From: Myxococcales bacterium
Lineage (GTDB): Bacteria; Myxococcota_A; Polyangia; Haliangiales; Haliangiaceae
DNA length: 64,000 nt
Direction: 5' to 3'
Assembly: GCA_028287115.1 (NCBI GenBank)
Contig: JAQBQF010000307.1
Location: 28,939 to 92,938 of the forward strand
Of the stretch, positions 7,276-15,851 are shown piece by piece (position 1 is the first letter of the stretch; each line of letters starts with the position of its first letter). The notes beneath the pieces are model-generated. The model saw only the letters and a list, made by a program, of their open reading frames with translations. It did no database searches and was not told the origin of the DNA. The position numbers and the translations under genes were made by a program.

Positions 7276-10200
7276 TCGAAGCGTTTTTGTGGCGGGGCTT
7301 CGACGACGATCGACGGATCGTTCGGGCCCACGCGCTCGCACTTCATCTGCAGCTCCGCGATGTGTGCCTGGATCTTCGTGAGCACGGCCGGATCCATCAG
7401 GTCGCCTTGGAGGCCGATCGCGCACGCGGTGAGCTCGCCCGCCGGTGTGTTCTTGAAGTGCGCGACGACGTCGCCGCTGTGGACCTTGTCGAACAGCGCC
7501 TGCGGAATCTGCTCGCCGACGAGGTGCCTCGCGAAATCGACTTGGACGCCGCCGCGCTGAACGTTCGCGATCAGATCGCCGACCGTCGTCAGCGCATGGA
7601 TGCCGGGCAACACGATGATCTGCGCGGTATCGAGCGGCACGGGGACCGTGCTGCGTACGACGACATCGAGCGTCCGATCCGTCTTCTGCGGCTTGAGCTT
7701 GATGCCCTTCGTCGCGGTCTGCGAAGCCTCGACGAGCTGGAAGCCGACGCTGCCGCCCGAGAAGCTCTCGTCGACCTGCACGCCGACTTGCAGCCGCCCC
7801 GTCGGTGCACCATCGATCGCGAACGAGCCGTCCGGCGCCACCGGTGCGACCAGCCGAAATTCATCGGCCGTGACATCGAGCGGCTCGGCGATCACCAACG
7901 CCGGCTTACGCGGAAGTCCGGCGAGATCGACCTTGCCCTCGAGCCGGCGCGTCGGCTGGAGCACGGCGCGCACGTGCTCTCCGACGGGCACCGCGAGCGA
8001 TCGCAGTGGGCCGAACTGAGCCATCACCGCACCGGTGAGGGGACCGTCCGGGATCGTGAAGTGACCGGCGGCGTCGCTCGTTGCGGTGGCGATTCGGCGA
8101 TCGCCGAGGTGCAGCGGGATCCCGATCGAATCCGCGAACACGACTTGCGCCGCGACGATCGTCGCCCCCGCCATGGGGTTGCCTCGCGCATCGACGACCA
8201 CACCTTCGACCTTGTGAGTCGGCGCCGGCGCCACATCAGGATCCGGCCGGTAGGTCCGCTCGAGCGCGGCGTGGCCGCCGGCGACGTCGCCGAGCATGTA
8301 CTGCGCAAACGCGTCCACACGATCACAATCGTGCACGAGCTTCGTCGCGTGCATCGCATCGGCAAGTGGGCGCAAGCGCGCTACCGAGGACCGCAGCGCT
8401 TCGAGATCCGAAACCTCACCACGCGCGAGCCGCAGCCCGTTCTTCACGTGCTCGACCATCAGCTGCCGCCGCTTCTGCCGGCGCGCCCCGTAAGCCGAGC
8501 TCGCCCGCGCCGTCGCGTCGAACGCTTCTTGCCACCGCCATTGCTGCGCCCAGACATCCGAGCGCAACAGCTCGAGATCGGCGACGAGATCCGGCTGCGA
8601 GACCCGCTCGATCGCGGTCTGCGCCTTGCGAATCGCTTCGAGCCCTTTGGGGCCGACGAGGAACGGCTCGAAGTGATAGCGCGCGTCGTTGGTGATCGCA
8701 TCGGCGCGCAGGCGATCATCGCCGCATTGATCTGCTGCTTCGACGGCATCATTGGCGGCGGCGCGGCTCTTCGGGACCTCGGTCGCGACGGCACCGAGCG
8801 CCATCAGCGCGAGGCTGCGCGCACACGGATCGAGGTTCGGCTGATCTGCAAACGCGCGGATCTCGCCCTCTGCGGGCTTGGCGGCCTTGTCGTCGCGCGT
8901 GCTCTCCGCAACGTACGTGAACGCGCGCATCGTCTCGGCCGTCGGAGCGAGCGTGAGCTTCGGCAGATCTGCCGACGTGCAGACCTTCGGCTCGACGAGC
9001 TCGCCGCTCAACACGTCGCTCGTTTCGGCGCTCACCGCCGGCGCCGCGCGCACGAGCGCATCGAGCCGCCCCATCACACCATCGAGACAGGCGAGCTGCG
9101 CGATCCGGCGCGCCGCGGGTGCTTTGCATGCGGTCTCGCGGATCGTGCGCCATGCGGTGATGTCCTCCGCGATCGTGTCCGCGAGGTCCGCGCTGTGCGA
9201 CCGCAGCGTCGCCGCGATCTCGGGTGACCACACCGCATCGGGGTCGTGCGCCGGCGTCTCGCACGTCGGGCTCTGGTCGCCGCGAAACGCGAGCATGTAG
9301 ACAAGCGATGCACTGACGATCGCACCGCCCGCGATCATCATCGCGGCACCGGGGCGGCGCTCCTTGCGCGAGATCGCCGCGAGCAGGCCGTCCATGCTGG
9401 GCCAACGCTTCGCGGGGTCCGGATCGAGCCCGCGGCGAAGAGGCCGTCGCAACCGGCGGGGCAGCTTCGAGGCGTCGAGCTCCGCGGGGCCGCGCCGAAC
9501 CTCTTGCTCGAGCGCCTCGATCGTCGCGCCGCGATATGGCCGCTCGCCGGCGAGTGCTTCCCACAGCGCGACGCAAAACGCGAACTGATCCGCGGGCGGG
9601 CCGATCACCCCACCACTCCACTGCTCGGGCGCCATGTACGCCGGCGTTCCGAGGACCGATCCGGTGCGGGTGAGCCCACCGAGTGGCGTCGTCGCCGACG
9701 AGCCGGCCGCGGGGAGTCGCAGCGTCGTCTCCAATGCCACGGCGGCCTTGTCGGCGATCTCGACACCTCGCGCGAGACCGAAATCCGTGACGACGATCCT
9801 GCCGTCTCGCCGGCGCAGCACGTTGTGCGGCTTGAAATCGCGATGCACGAGCCCCGCGGCGTGCGCGGCCGCGAGCCCACGTCCCGCGGCGATGAACGCG
9901 TCGACGATCTCGTCCTCGGATCGGTCCACGCGCAGCCAATCCGCGAGCGTCTCGCCATCGATCAGCTCCATCGCAACGTAGTCGCGACCACCGGCGGAGC
10001 CGACCTCGTGAACGACGACGACGTTGGGATGGTCGAGGCGCGCCATCGCCTTGGCTTCACGCAGGAGTCGCTCTTGCGCCTCCTTGCCGCCGTCGACGGT
10101 GCGCAGCACCTTCAGGGCGACGCGGCGCTCGAGATCCGGATCGAACGCCGCGTGTACGACACCCATGCCTCCGGCACCGAGCTCGCGCTCGAGCCGAAAT

Positions 10201-10337
10201 CGGCCGAGCGACCCGCCGACGATCGGCGTGACTGGCTTTTGCGATGACACCGACCCCGGCGCCGTCGCGGTGCGCGCGAGCTCGTCCTCCGATTTCTCCC
10301 CGCCCTTTGCATCGCCCTTTGCAGAGCCGCCAGCCAT
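7272..10337 (-). CDS. Membrane Ser/Thr protein kinase with C-terminal CarboxypepD_reg-like domain
   Basis: 1021 residues. The Hanks-type kinase domain covers about residues 45-325 and is complete: glycine loop GAGGMGVV, VALKVL lysine, HRDFKPHN catalytic loop, DFGLARG, TPAYMAPEQ activation segment. A single TM helix follows (about 332-352, MMIAGGAIVSASLVYMLAF). The outer part has a ~350-residue helical/TPR-like region and then at least one CarboxypepD_reg-like beta domain (about 705-790; VEGVVVDARGNPMAGATIV). It is probably a receptor kinase sensing envelope or extracellular conditions. It converges on the epimerase gene with a four-base overlap and diverges from msrB. Confidence 0.93.
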   Translation of the reverse strand: MAGGSAKGDAKGGEKSEDELARTATAPGSVSSQKPVTPIVGGSLGRFRLERELGAGGMGVVHAAFDPDLERRVALKVLRTVDGGKEAQERLLREAKAMARLDHPNVVVVHEVGSAGGRDYVAMELIDGETLADWLRVDRSEDEIVDAFIAAGRGLAAAHAAGLVHRDFKPHNVLRRRDGRIVVTDFGLARGVEIADKAAVALETTLRLPAAGSSATTPLGGLTRTGSVLGTPAYMAPEQWSGGVIGPPADQFAFCVALWEALAGERPYRGATIEALEQEVRRGPAELDASKLPRRLRRPLRRGLDPDPAKRWPSMDGLLAAISRKERRPGAAMMIAGGAIVSASLVYMLAFRGDQSPTCETPAHDPDAVWSPEIAATLRSHSADLADTIAEDITAWRTIRETACKAPAARRIAQLACLDGVMGRLDALVRAAPAVSAETSDVLSGELVEPKVCTSADLPKLTLAPTAETMRAFTYVAESTRDDKAAKPAEGEIRAFADQPNLDPCARSLALMALGAVATEVPKSRAAANDAVEAADQCGDDRLRADAITNDARYHFEPFLVGPKGLEAIRKAQTAIERVSQPDLVADLELLRSDVWAQQWRWQEAFDATARASSAYGARRQKRRQLMVEHVKNGLRLARGEVSDLEALRSSVARLRPLADAMHATKLVHDCDRVDAFAQYMLGDVAGGHAALERTYRPDPDVAPAPTHKVEGVVVDARGNPMAGATIVAAQVVFADSIGIPLHLGDRRIATATSDAAGHFTIPDGPLTGAVMAQFGPLRSLAVPVGEHVRAVLQPTRRLEGKVDLAGLPRKPALVIAEPLDVTADEFRLVAPVAPDGSFAIDGAPTGRLQVGVQVDESFSGGSVGFQLVEASQTATKGIKLKPQKTDRTLDVVVRSTVPVPLDTAQIIVLPGIHALTTVGDLIANVQRGGVQVDFARHLVGEQIPQALFDKVHSGDVVAHFKNTPAGELTACAIGLQGDLMDPAVLTKIQAHIAELQMKCERVGPNDPSIVVEAPPQKRFD

Positions 10338-10442
10338 CGCCGCCTAGGATAGCGCGTTAGCCCCTCACCGCGAGAACCGGCAACGGGCTTAACCGTGCTG
10401 ACCGCTGTAACCATCACGCCGGATCTGACGTAGAACTCGACC

Positions 10443-10889
10443 ATGAAGACCTCTAAGTCCGGATACGACGTGACCCGCCTGACCGACGAGCAAGTGGCAA
10501 AGTTGGCGGAGAAATTCACGCCGGAAGAGCGCCACGTCATCCTCCACCAGGGCACCGAACGGCCGTTCTGCGGCGTGTTCCTAGATAACAAGAAGCAGGG
10601 CACCTACGTGTGCCGGCTGTGCGGCTTGCCGCTGTTCAAGTCGTCGACGAAGTTCGACTCGGGCACCGGCTGGCCAAGCTTCTTCCAGCCGTTCGATCCC
10701 GACCACGTCAACAACATCGAAGACGCGAGTCACGGCATGGTGCGAACCGAAACGCGATGCGCCCGTTGCGATGCGCACCTCGGTCACGTGTTCAACGATG
10801 GCCCGCCGCCGACCCGTTTGCGGTTCTGTATGAACTCGGTCTCGCTACAGTTCGTCGAGGAGGGGCAGCCGTTCACGTTGCGATCTTGA
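10443..10889 (+). CDS. msrB: Peptide-methionine (R)-S-oxide reductase
   Basis: 148 residues with the full MsrB pattern: two zinc CxxC pairs (Cys57/Cys60 in CRLC and Cys106/Cys109 in CARC), the GTGWPSF substrate segment, HLGHVFNDG, and catalytic Cys129 in RFCMNSVSL (a Cys rather than selenocysteine form). It repairs methionine-R-sulfoxide in proteins. No signal peptide is visible, so it is cytoplasmic. Divergent from the large kinase gene with a 105-base spacer that should hold both promoters. Confidence 0.96.
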   Translation: MKTSKSGYDVTRLTDEQVAKLAEKFTPEERHVILHQGTERPFCGVFLDNKKQGTYVCRLCGLPLFKSSTKFDSGTGWPSFFQPFDPDHVNNIEDASHGMVRTETRCARCDAHLGHVFNDGPPPTRLRFCMNSVSLQFVEEGQPFTLRS

Positions 10890-10982
10890 TGACTTGACCG
10901 ACGACACGAATTTTTTCGCTCCCGCTGTCGATCCATCGCCACTCCGTTCGACTCTACGTCGCAACCAACAAGGACGGACAAC

Positions 10983-11747
10983 ATGGCGACCATTCCAACG
11001 GGCAGATTTGTGTGGTTCGAGTACGTGGCCAAGGACCCCTCGAAGGCGCAGGCGTTCTTCGGTGAATTGTTTCACTGGAAGACCCAGAGCGTGCCGATGC
11101 CGCAGGGCGCGTACACGATGATCGCGATCGACGGGCAGACGATCGGCGGCTACACGCCGACGCCCGAGGGTGCACCGGCCAAGGCATTCTGGCTGTCGCA
11201 TCTCCAGGTCGCGAATGCGCAGGAGACCGCGGGCAAGGTGAAGGCACAGGGCGGCAAGGTGATGAAGGAGCCGTTCAAGGTCGGCGACGTCGGCACGATG
11301 GCCGTCGTGCTCGATCCGCTCGGTGGAAGCTTCGCGCTGTGGCAACCGAACAAGGCGGAAGGCACCGGCGACTACAAAGGCCAGCCCGGCCACTTCGTGT
11401 GGAACGAGCTGACCACCGAGAACCCCGACAAGTCGATCGCGTTCTATCAAGCGATCGGCGGCTTCGAGCACGAGAAGATGGAGATGGGTGCGCAGGGCAC
11501 TTATCACGTCCTCAACTCGGGCGGCCAGGGACGCGCGGGAGTGATGAAGTCGCCGACGGCCGGCGTGCCGCAGAACTGGATGCCGTACGTCCAGGTCGCG
11601 AGCGCCGATCAGACCGCAGACAAAGCGAAGCGGCTCGGCGCGACGATCATCATGCCGGCGACGTCGATCGAAGGCGTCGGCAAGCTCGCGATCTTTGCGG
11701 ATCCGCTGGGCGCCACGCTCGGCGTGCTGCAGCCAGCGCCTCGCTGA
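10983..11747 (+). CDS. VOC-family (glyoxalase/bleomycin-resistance fold) protein, two tandem domains
   Basis: 254 residues made of two similar VOC modules: residues ~1-120 (GRFVWFEYVAKDPSKAQAFF...DPLGGSFALWQ) and ~133-254 (GHFVWNELTTENPDKSIAFY...DPLGATLGVLQ). The tandem form resembles the 27-kDa antigen CFP30B/hydroxylase-like VOC proteins. A His/Glu metal site is only partly conserved, so enzyme activity and substrate are unknown. AAGGA precedes the ATG. It follows msrB on the same strand and converges on the small STN protein gene, with two bases between stops. Confidence 0.85.
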   Translation: MATIPTGRFVWFEYVAKDPSKAQAFFGELFHWKTQSVPMPQGAYTMIAIDGQTIGGYTPTPEGAPAKAFWLSHLQVANAQETAGKVKAQGGKVMKEPFKVGDVGTMAVVLDPLGGSFALWQPNKAEGTGDYKGQPGHFVWNELTTENPDKSIAFYQAIGGFEHEKMEMGAQGTYHVLNSGGQGRAGVMKSPTAGVPQNWMPYVQVASADQTADKAKRLGATIIMPATSIEGVGKLAIFADPLGATLGVLQPAPR

Positions 11748-11749
11748 GC

Positions 11750-12079
11750 TCAGGGATCGCGGCGGACGAGCAGGATGTTGTCTTGCACGGTCACCGTCAG
11801 ATGATGAACGGCGGCGATCGTGCAGACCGCGGCATCCCAGGCCACGCGCCTGAGCCGGAGCGTGACCTTGCCGGCGACGTTATCGCCGACGACGAGGTTC
11901 GTGCGCCCGACGTCGGTGAGTAGCCTCAAGACGTCGTGGATGTCGGCCTGCTGGAGGTCGAGATCGATCGGCGTGCCGTGATGCTTCGCGTTCTTCGCGC
12001 AGAGATCGCGATCGGCGCGAGCCATGGCCGGTGCGAGAATCACCGCAAACAGCAACGCGCGGACCATGCCCCATATCAT
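11750..12079 (-). CDS. Small exported protein with a lone secretin/TonB short N-terminal (STN) domain
   Basis: About 109 residues. A signal sequence (MIWGMVRALLFAVILAPAMARA) is followed by one domain, IDLDLQQADIHDVLRLLTDVGRTNLVV...GKVTLRLRRVAWDAAV...HHLTVTVQDNILLV, which matches the STN/N0 domain found before secretin cores (PilQ, GspD) and in TonB receptors. The rest of a secretin is absent, so it cannot form a pore by itself; it may cap or assist a secretin or TonB-type receptor elsewhere. ATG 12079 and ATG 12067 are both possible. It diverges from the DNA ligase gene by 36 bases. Confidence 0.78.
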   Translation of the reverse strand: MIWGMVRALLFAVILAPAMARADRDLCAKNAKHHGTPIDLDLQQADIHDVLRLLTDVGRTNLVVGDNVAGKVTLRLRRVAWDAAVCTIAAVHHLTVTVQDNILLVRRDP

Positions 12080-12115
12080 AGCGCGCCGGTTACACTGCGG
12101 CCGCCCAAACACCCC

Positions 12116-13201
12116 ATGCCAAAGCTCGCGCTCCCATTTCAGCCTCCCATCGAGCCGATGCTCGCGAAGCTCTCGAACGGAATTCCCGAGGGCGATAACT
12201 GGCTCTACGAGCCGAAGTGGGACGGGTTTCGCGCGCTCGTGTTCAAGTCGGGCGACGAGCTGTACATCCAGAGTCGCGAGCTGAAGCCGCTCGGTCGCTA
12301 TTTCCCGGAGCTCGAGGTCACGCTACGCGCGAACCTGCCCGATCGCTGCGTGCTCGACGGTGAAGTGGTGATCGCACGCGATGGCAAGCTCGACTTCGAC
12401 GCGATGCTGCTGCGGATCCATCCGGCGGCATCTCGCGTCCAGATGCTCGCGGCCGACAATCCTGCCTCGTACATCGCGTGGGACATCCTCGCCGTCGGCG
12501 ACGAAGACCTGCGCGCGCTGCCACAGGCAGGACGCCGCGAACGGCTCGAGCTCGCGCTCGCGAACGCCAAGCCTCCGGTCCACATCACACCCGCGACCCG
12601 CGACAAGGCGACGGCGGCCGAATGGTTCGCGAAGTTCGAAGGCGCCGGTCTCGATGGCGTGATCGCCAAGCCACTCGATCTCGGCTACCTGCCGGGCAAG
12701 CGCGCGATGATGAAGATCAAGCATCAGCGCACCGCGGACTGCGTGATCGGCGGGTTCCGCTGGTACAAGGGCGGCAAGGACAAGCTCGTCGGATCCCTGT
12801 TGCTCGGGCTCTACGACGCCGAGGGCACGCTGCACCACGTGGGCATCTGCTCCGCGTTCAAGCAAGAAGAGCGCGCGCGGCTCGCCGAGCAACTGAAGCC
12901 CTTGCGTGAAGGCGCGCGGGACAAGCACCCCTGGCGCGAATGGGCCGAGTGGCAAGACACCGAGACCGCGCAGCGCTTGCCGGGGGCGACGAGCCGGTGG
13001 AATCGCGGCAAGGATCTGTCGTGGGAGCCGATCCAGATCGGGCTCGTGTGCGAGGTGTCTTACGATCACCTGCAAGGCACGCGGTTTCGTCACGCGACGC
13101 ACTTCAAGCGATGGCGCCCCGATAAGCCGGCCGCGGACTGTCGGTACGACCAGCTCGAAGAGACGCCGGCATATTTGATCAAACAGATTTTTGGTACGTG
13201 A
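12116..13201 (+). CDS. ATP-dependent DNA ligase (LigC/LigD ligase-domain type)
   Basis: 361 residues, the usual size of stand-alone NHEJ-type ligases. Motif I EPKWDGFR places the adenylated Lys at about residue 34. The nucleotidyltransferase motifs LDGEVVI, DGVIAKP and AMMKIKHQRTADCVIGG and the OB-fold tail (ELISYDHL-like CEVSYDHLQGTRFRH) follow. It seals nicks or broken ends using ATP. The matching LigD-type polymerase is encoded separately on the opposite strand 1.3 kb away (14512-15804), with a glycine-rich lipoprotein gene between. No Ku gene is in the window. Confidence 0.93.
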   Translation: MPKLALPFQPPIEPMLAKLSNGIPEGDNWLYEPKWDGFRALVFKSGDELYIQSRELKPLGRYFPELEVTLRANLPDRCVLDGEVVIARDGKLDFDAMLLRIHPAASRVQMLAADNPASYIAWDILAVGDEDLRALPQAGRRERLELALANAKPPVHITPATRDKATAAEWFAKFEGAGLDGVIAKPLDLGYLPGKRAMMKIKHQRTADCVIGGFRWYKGGKDKLVGSLLLGLYDAEGTLHHVGICSAFKQEERARLAEQLKPLREGARDKHPWREWAEWQDTETAQRLPGATSRWNRGKDLSWEPIQIGLVCEVSYDHLQGTRFRHATHFKRWRPDKPAADCRYDQLEETPAYLIKQIFGT

Positions 13202-13317
13202 CCGAGGGCAGTGGATCGACCGCGCCCGCAGCGAAGCGAGGACGCGCATCATTGGCCCGAGGGAACCCCAAGGGGTGACGGGCGACGCTTCGGGTTGCAG
13301 CAGGCTCGGAGTAGACT

Positions 13318-14457
13318 GTGCAGGTGAAGGTCGTCGCGGCTCTGCTATGTCTCGCGGGCTGCGACGCGTTGTTCAGGCTGAACGATGTCTCGATCCCTCC
13401 CGGGGACGGCGGCGCGGATACGCTCGGCGATCTCGATGCTCCGATCGATGGTCCAGCGGGTCTCTGTTACGGTCATTCGTTTCACCGGTTTTGCTTTCAG
13501 AGCGTGCCCACCGGCACGATCACGTTCACCCAGGTCACCAAGATCAACACGTCGACATGTGCGACGAGCACGATGGCAGGCGAGATCAACAATGTCGCCT
13601 GCGTCTTCAGTGCGGCGACCATCAACATCAACGCGGACCTCATCGCAACCGGTAGTCATCCGCTCGCGTTCGTCGCAACGGTCGATATCACTGTCAACGC
13701 GGCGATCGAGGTCGGGAGCCACGCCGCGAACAGTGCCGCCGGCCCAGCGGCGAACGGCACGTGCACGGGCCCGGGCATCGATGGAGTTTTCGGGACGCCA
13801 GCCGCATCCGGCGGTGGCGGCGGGAGTTTCTCGACCAGAGGCGGGAACGGCGGCGACGGTAGCACCGGCGGGTCGCCACGCGGCGGCGTGTCCCCGAATG
13901 CGATCGCCGCGAACACGAACATTCGCGGTGGTTGCCAAGGTGGAAACGGTGGCGAGCGGCTGTCGTCAGGCGGAGTCGGAGGAAGCTCGGGCGGCGCGGT
14001 GTATTTCGTTTCGGGCTCACAGATCGTCGTCAATTCCCAAGGCTTTGTCCTCGCCGGCGGTGCCGCAGGCGCCGGCGGCACCGCTGACGGAGGCGGCGGA
14101 GGCGGCGGCGCCGGTGGCATGATCGGATTCGACTCGCTCTCGACCAATCTCATCGGGACCGTGTGTGCGAACGGCGGCGGCGGCGGCGGTGGCGGCTACT
14201 ACACCGGCGACGGTTCGATCGGCAACGATGGTTGTGCGTCGCGCTCGATCAACGGCGCCGGCGGAGGCGCAGGTAACGGCGCCGGGACCGCTGGTGGCGC
14301 GGGCTCCTCGCTCGCCATGCCAGGAGGGCAAACGGCAGGTGCGAGCAGCACCGCCGGTGCGGGCGGAGGCGGAGGGGGCGGCGCCGGCTTCGTCCTGGAA
14401 ACCGGATCGAGCTCGACGAGTGGGCCGGTCTCGCCAGCGGCGATCCAGATCAATTAG
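13318..14457 (+). CDS. Glycine-rich surface lipoprotein
   Basis: 379 residues starting with GTG; another GTG two codons later is equally possible. A short lipoprotein signal (VVAALLCLAGC, Cys15) leads to an Asp/Gly-rich linker, then a beta-helix-like region (TININADLIATGSHPLAFVATVDITVNAAI) and a long Gly/Ala-rich part with many GGGG runs up to the end. Such glycine-rich lipoproteins are common in large myxobacterial genomes. No catalytic motif is visible. It lies between the two halves of the split NHEJ pair, but nothing suggests a functional link. Confidence 0.75.
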   Translation: MQVKVVAALLCLAGCDALFRLNDVSIPPGDGGADTLGDLDAPIDGPAGLCYGHSFHRFCFQSVPTGTITFTQVTKINTSTCATSTMAGEINNVACVFSAATININADLIATGSHPLAFVATVDITVNAAIEVGSHAANSAAGPAANGTCTGPGIDGVFGTPAASGGGGGSFSTRGGNGGDGSTGGSPRGGVSPNAIAANTNIRGGCQGGNGGERLSSGGVGGSSGGAVYFVSGSQIVVNSQGFVLAGGAAGAGGTADGGGGGGGAGGMIGFDSLSTNLIGTVCANGGGGGGGGYYTGDGSIGNDGCASRSINGAGGGAGNGAGTAGGAGSSLAMPGGQTAGASSTAGAGGGGGGGAGFVLETGSSSTSGPVSPAAIQIN

Positions 14458-14511
14458 TCGCTAATCGGCCGTTCGTCCCCTCGCGAGACTCCGCGACTTC
14501 GTCGCTGATGA

Positions 14512-15804
14512 TCACGAGTCCTCGTTCTCGCGCGCATACTCCGACCTCGGATCGTAGTTGGGATCCGGTTCTTCGGCGGGCGGATGCTCGTTTGCCGGAA
14601 CGTTCTTGAGGTTGATCCGGATCCGGTACCACGCGGTCGCGCGGCCGCGATTGGTATCGACGAGCACGTCCTCGGGCGCGAGCTTTGCTGCGACATCAGG
14701 ATGGCGCGCCTTCCAGCGCTCGAGACCCGCGAGCGCATCCGGCTTTAGCTTCGCCTGCGCGATCGTGATCACCGGTAGCTTCGCCTTGCGTGCCCGCTTC
14801 GTGCCCGATGCGCGCGACGGCGCCACGCGTGACGCTTCGCCGGCTTGTTTGGCGAAGTGCGGCGGCCACGGCGCGTCGGCCTGCCCTTCCGCCGCCTGTC
14901 GCTCGGCGAGCGCGAGCAGCGGATCGAGTGTGCCGGCGTGCTCGTCGATCGCGGCGTGGGCATCTCCGCGCGCGGCGTAGATCGCCGGCACCGTGCGCAA
15001 CGTGAAGTCGGCAGGGTTGCACGTGAAGAACTCGTCCCACGACAGCGGCATCGAGACGCGCGCCTCGGCATTGGCACGGACCGAGTACGCGCTACACGTC
15101 GTGCGATCGCGCGCGTTCTGGTTGTAGTCGAGGAACACCCCCTGGCGTTCTTCCTTCCACCACTTGCTGGTCGCACGCCCGGGTGCGCGACGTTCGACCT
15201 CGCGCGCGAATGCGAGAGCCGCGCGCCGAACTTGATCGAACGGCCACTGCGGTTTGATCCGGACCCAGAGATGCGCGCCACGCGAGCCGCTGGTCTTGGG
15301 CCAGCCGACCAGCCCGAGCTCGTCGAGGACTTCCTTCGCGACCTTGGCGACATCGACGATCTGATCCCACTTGATGCCGGGAACGGGATCGAGGTCGATC
15401 CGGAACTCATCTGGCCGATCCATGTCTTCGGCGCGCACGGCATGTGGATGCAGCTCGATGCAGCCGAGGTTGGCGACGTAGACGAGAGCCGCGGCGTTGT
15501 TGACGACGACCTCGTCCGCGTGTCGGCCCGACGGAAATGTAAACGTGGCGATGTCGACGTAGTCGGGCCGCTTCTCCGGCGCGCGCTTCTGATAGAACGG
15601 CTCGCCTTCGGCGCCGTTGACGTAGCGCTTCAAGATCATGGGACGCCGCGCGACCGCTCGCAGCGCCCCCGGCGCGACCGCGAGGTAGTACTGCACGAGC
15701 TCGAGCTTGGTGATCCCGGCCTTCGGAAAGTAGATCTTCGTCGGGTTCGAGACCAAGACTTCACGGCCTCCGGCATCGACTGCGACGTGGTGCGTCTTCG
15801 CCAC
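14512..15804 (-). CDS. Stand-alone LigD-type NHEJ primase/polymerase
   Basis: About 430 residues from GTG 15804, which has AAGGA seven bases upstream; an ATG at 15840 is in frame but leaves only 11 bases to the divergent MATE gene. The protein is the PolDom of bacterial LigD (archaeo-eukaryotic primase superfamily): SNPTKIYFPKAGITK at the start, catalytic FRIDLDPVPG, WPKTSGSRGAHLWV and the DYNQNARDRTTCSAYSVR motif. A ~110-residue basic C-terminal extension carries no nuclease or ligase motif. It should add NTPs or dNTPs at DNA ends and pair with the ligase gene at 12116. Confidence 0.9.
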   Translation of the reverse strand: MAKTHHVAVDAGGREVLVSNPTKIYFPKAGITKLELVQYYLAVAPGALRAVARRPMILKRYVNGAEGEPFYQKRAPEKRPDYVDIATFTFPSGRHADEVVVNNAAALVYVANLGCIELHPHAVRAEDMDRPDEFRIDLDPVPGIKWDQIVDVAKVAKEVLDELGLVGWPKTSGSRGAHLWVRIKPQWPFDQVRRAALAFAREVERRAPGRATSKWWKEERQGVFLDYNQNARDRTTCSAYSVRANAEARVSMPLSWDEFFTCNPADFTLRTVPAIYAARGDAHAAIDEHAGTLDPLLALAERQAAEGQADAPWPPHFAKQAGEASRVAPSRASGTKRARKAKLPVITIAQAKLKPDALAGLERWKARHPDVAAKLAPEDVLVDTNRGRATAWYRIRINLKNVPANEHPPAEEPDPNYDPRSEYARENEDS

Positions 15805-15851
15805 GCCTGGATCCTTGCACGGTTCGCCAAGACGACGCATGGTTCGCCGCC

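Noticed and set aside
13255..13280. CCCCAAGGGG repeat before the glycine-rich lipoprotein
   Set aside because: Short and without a partner or promoter-like context.
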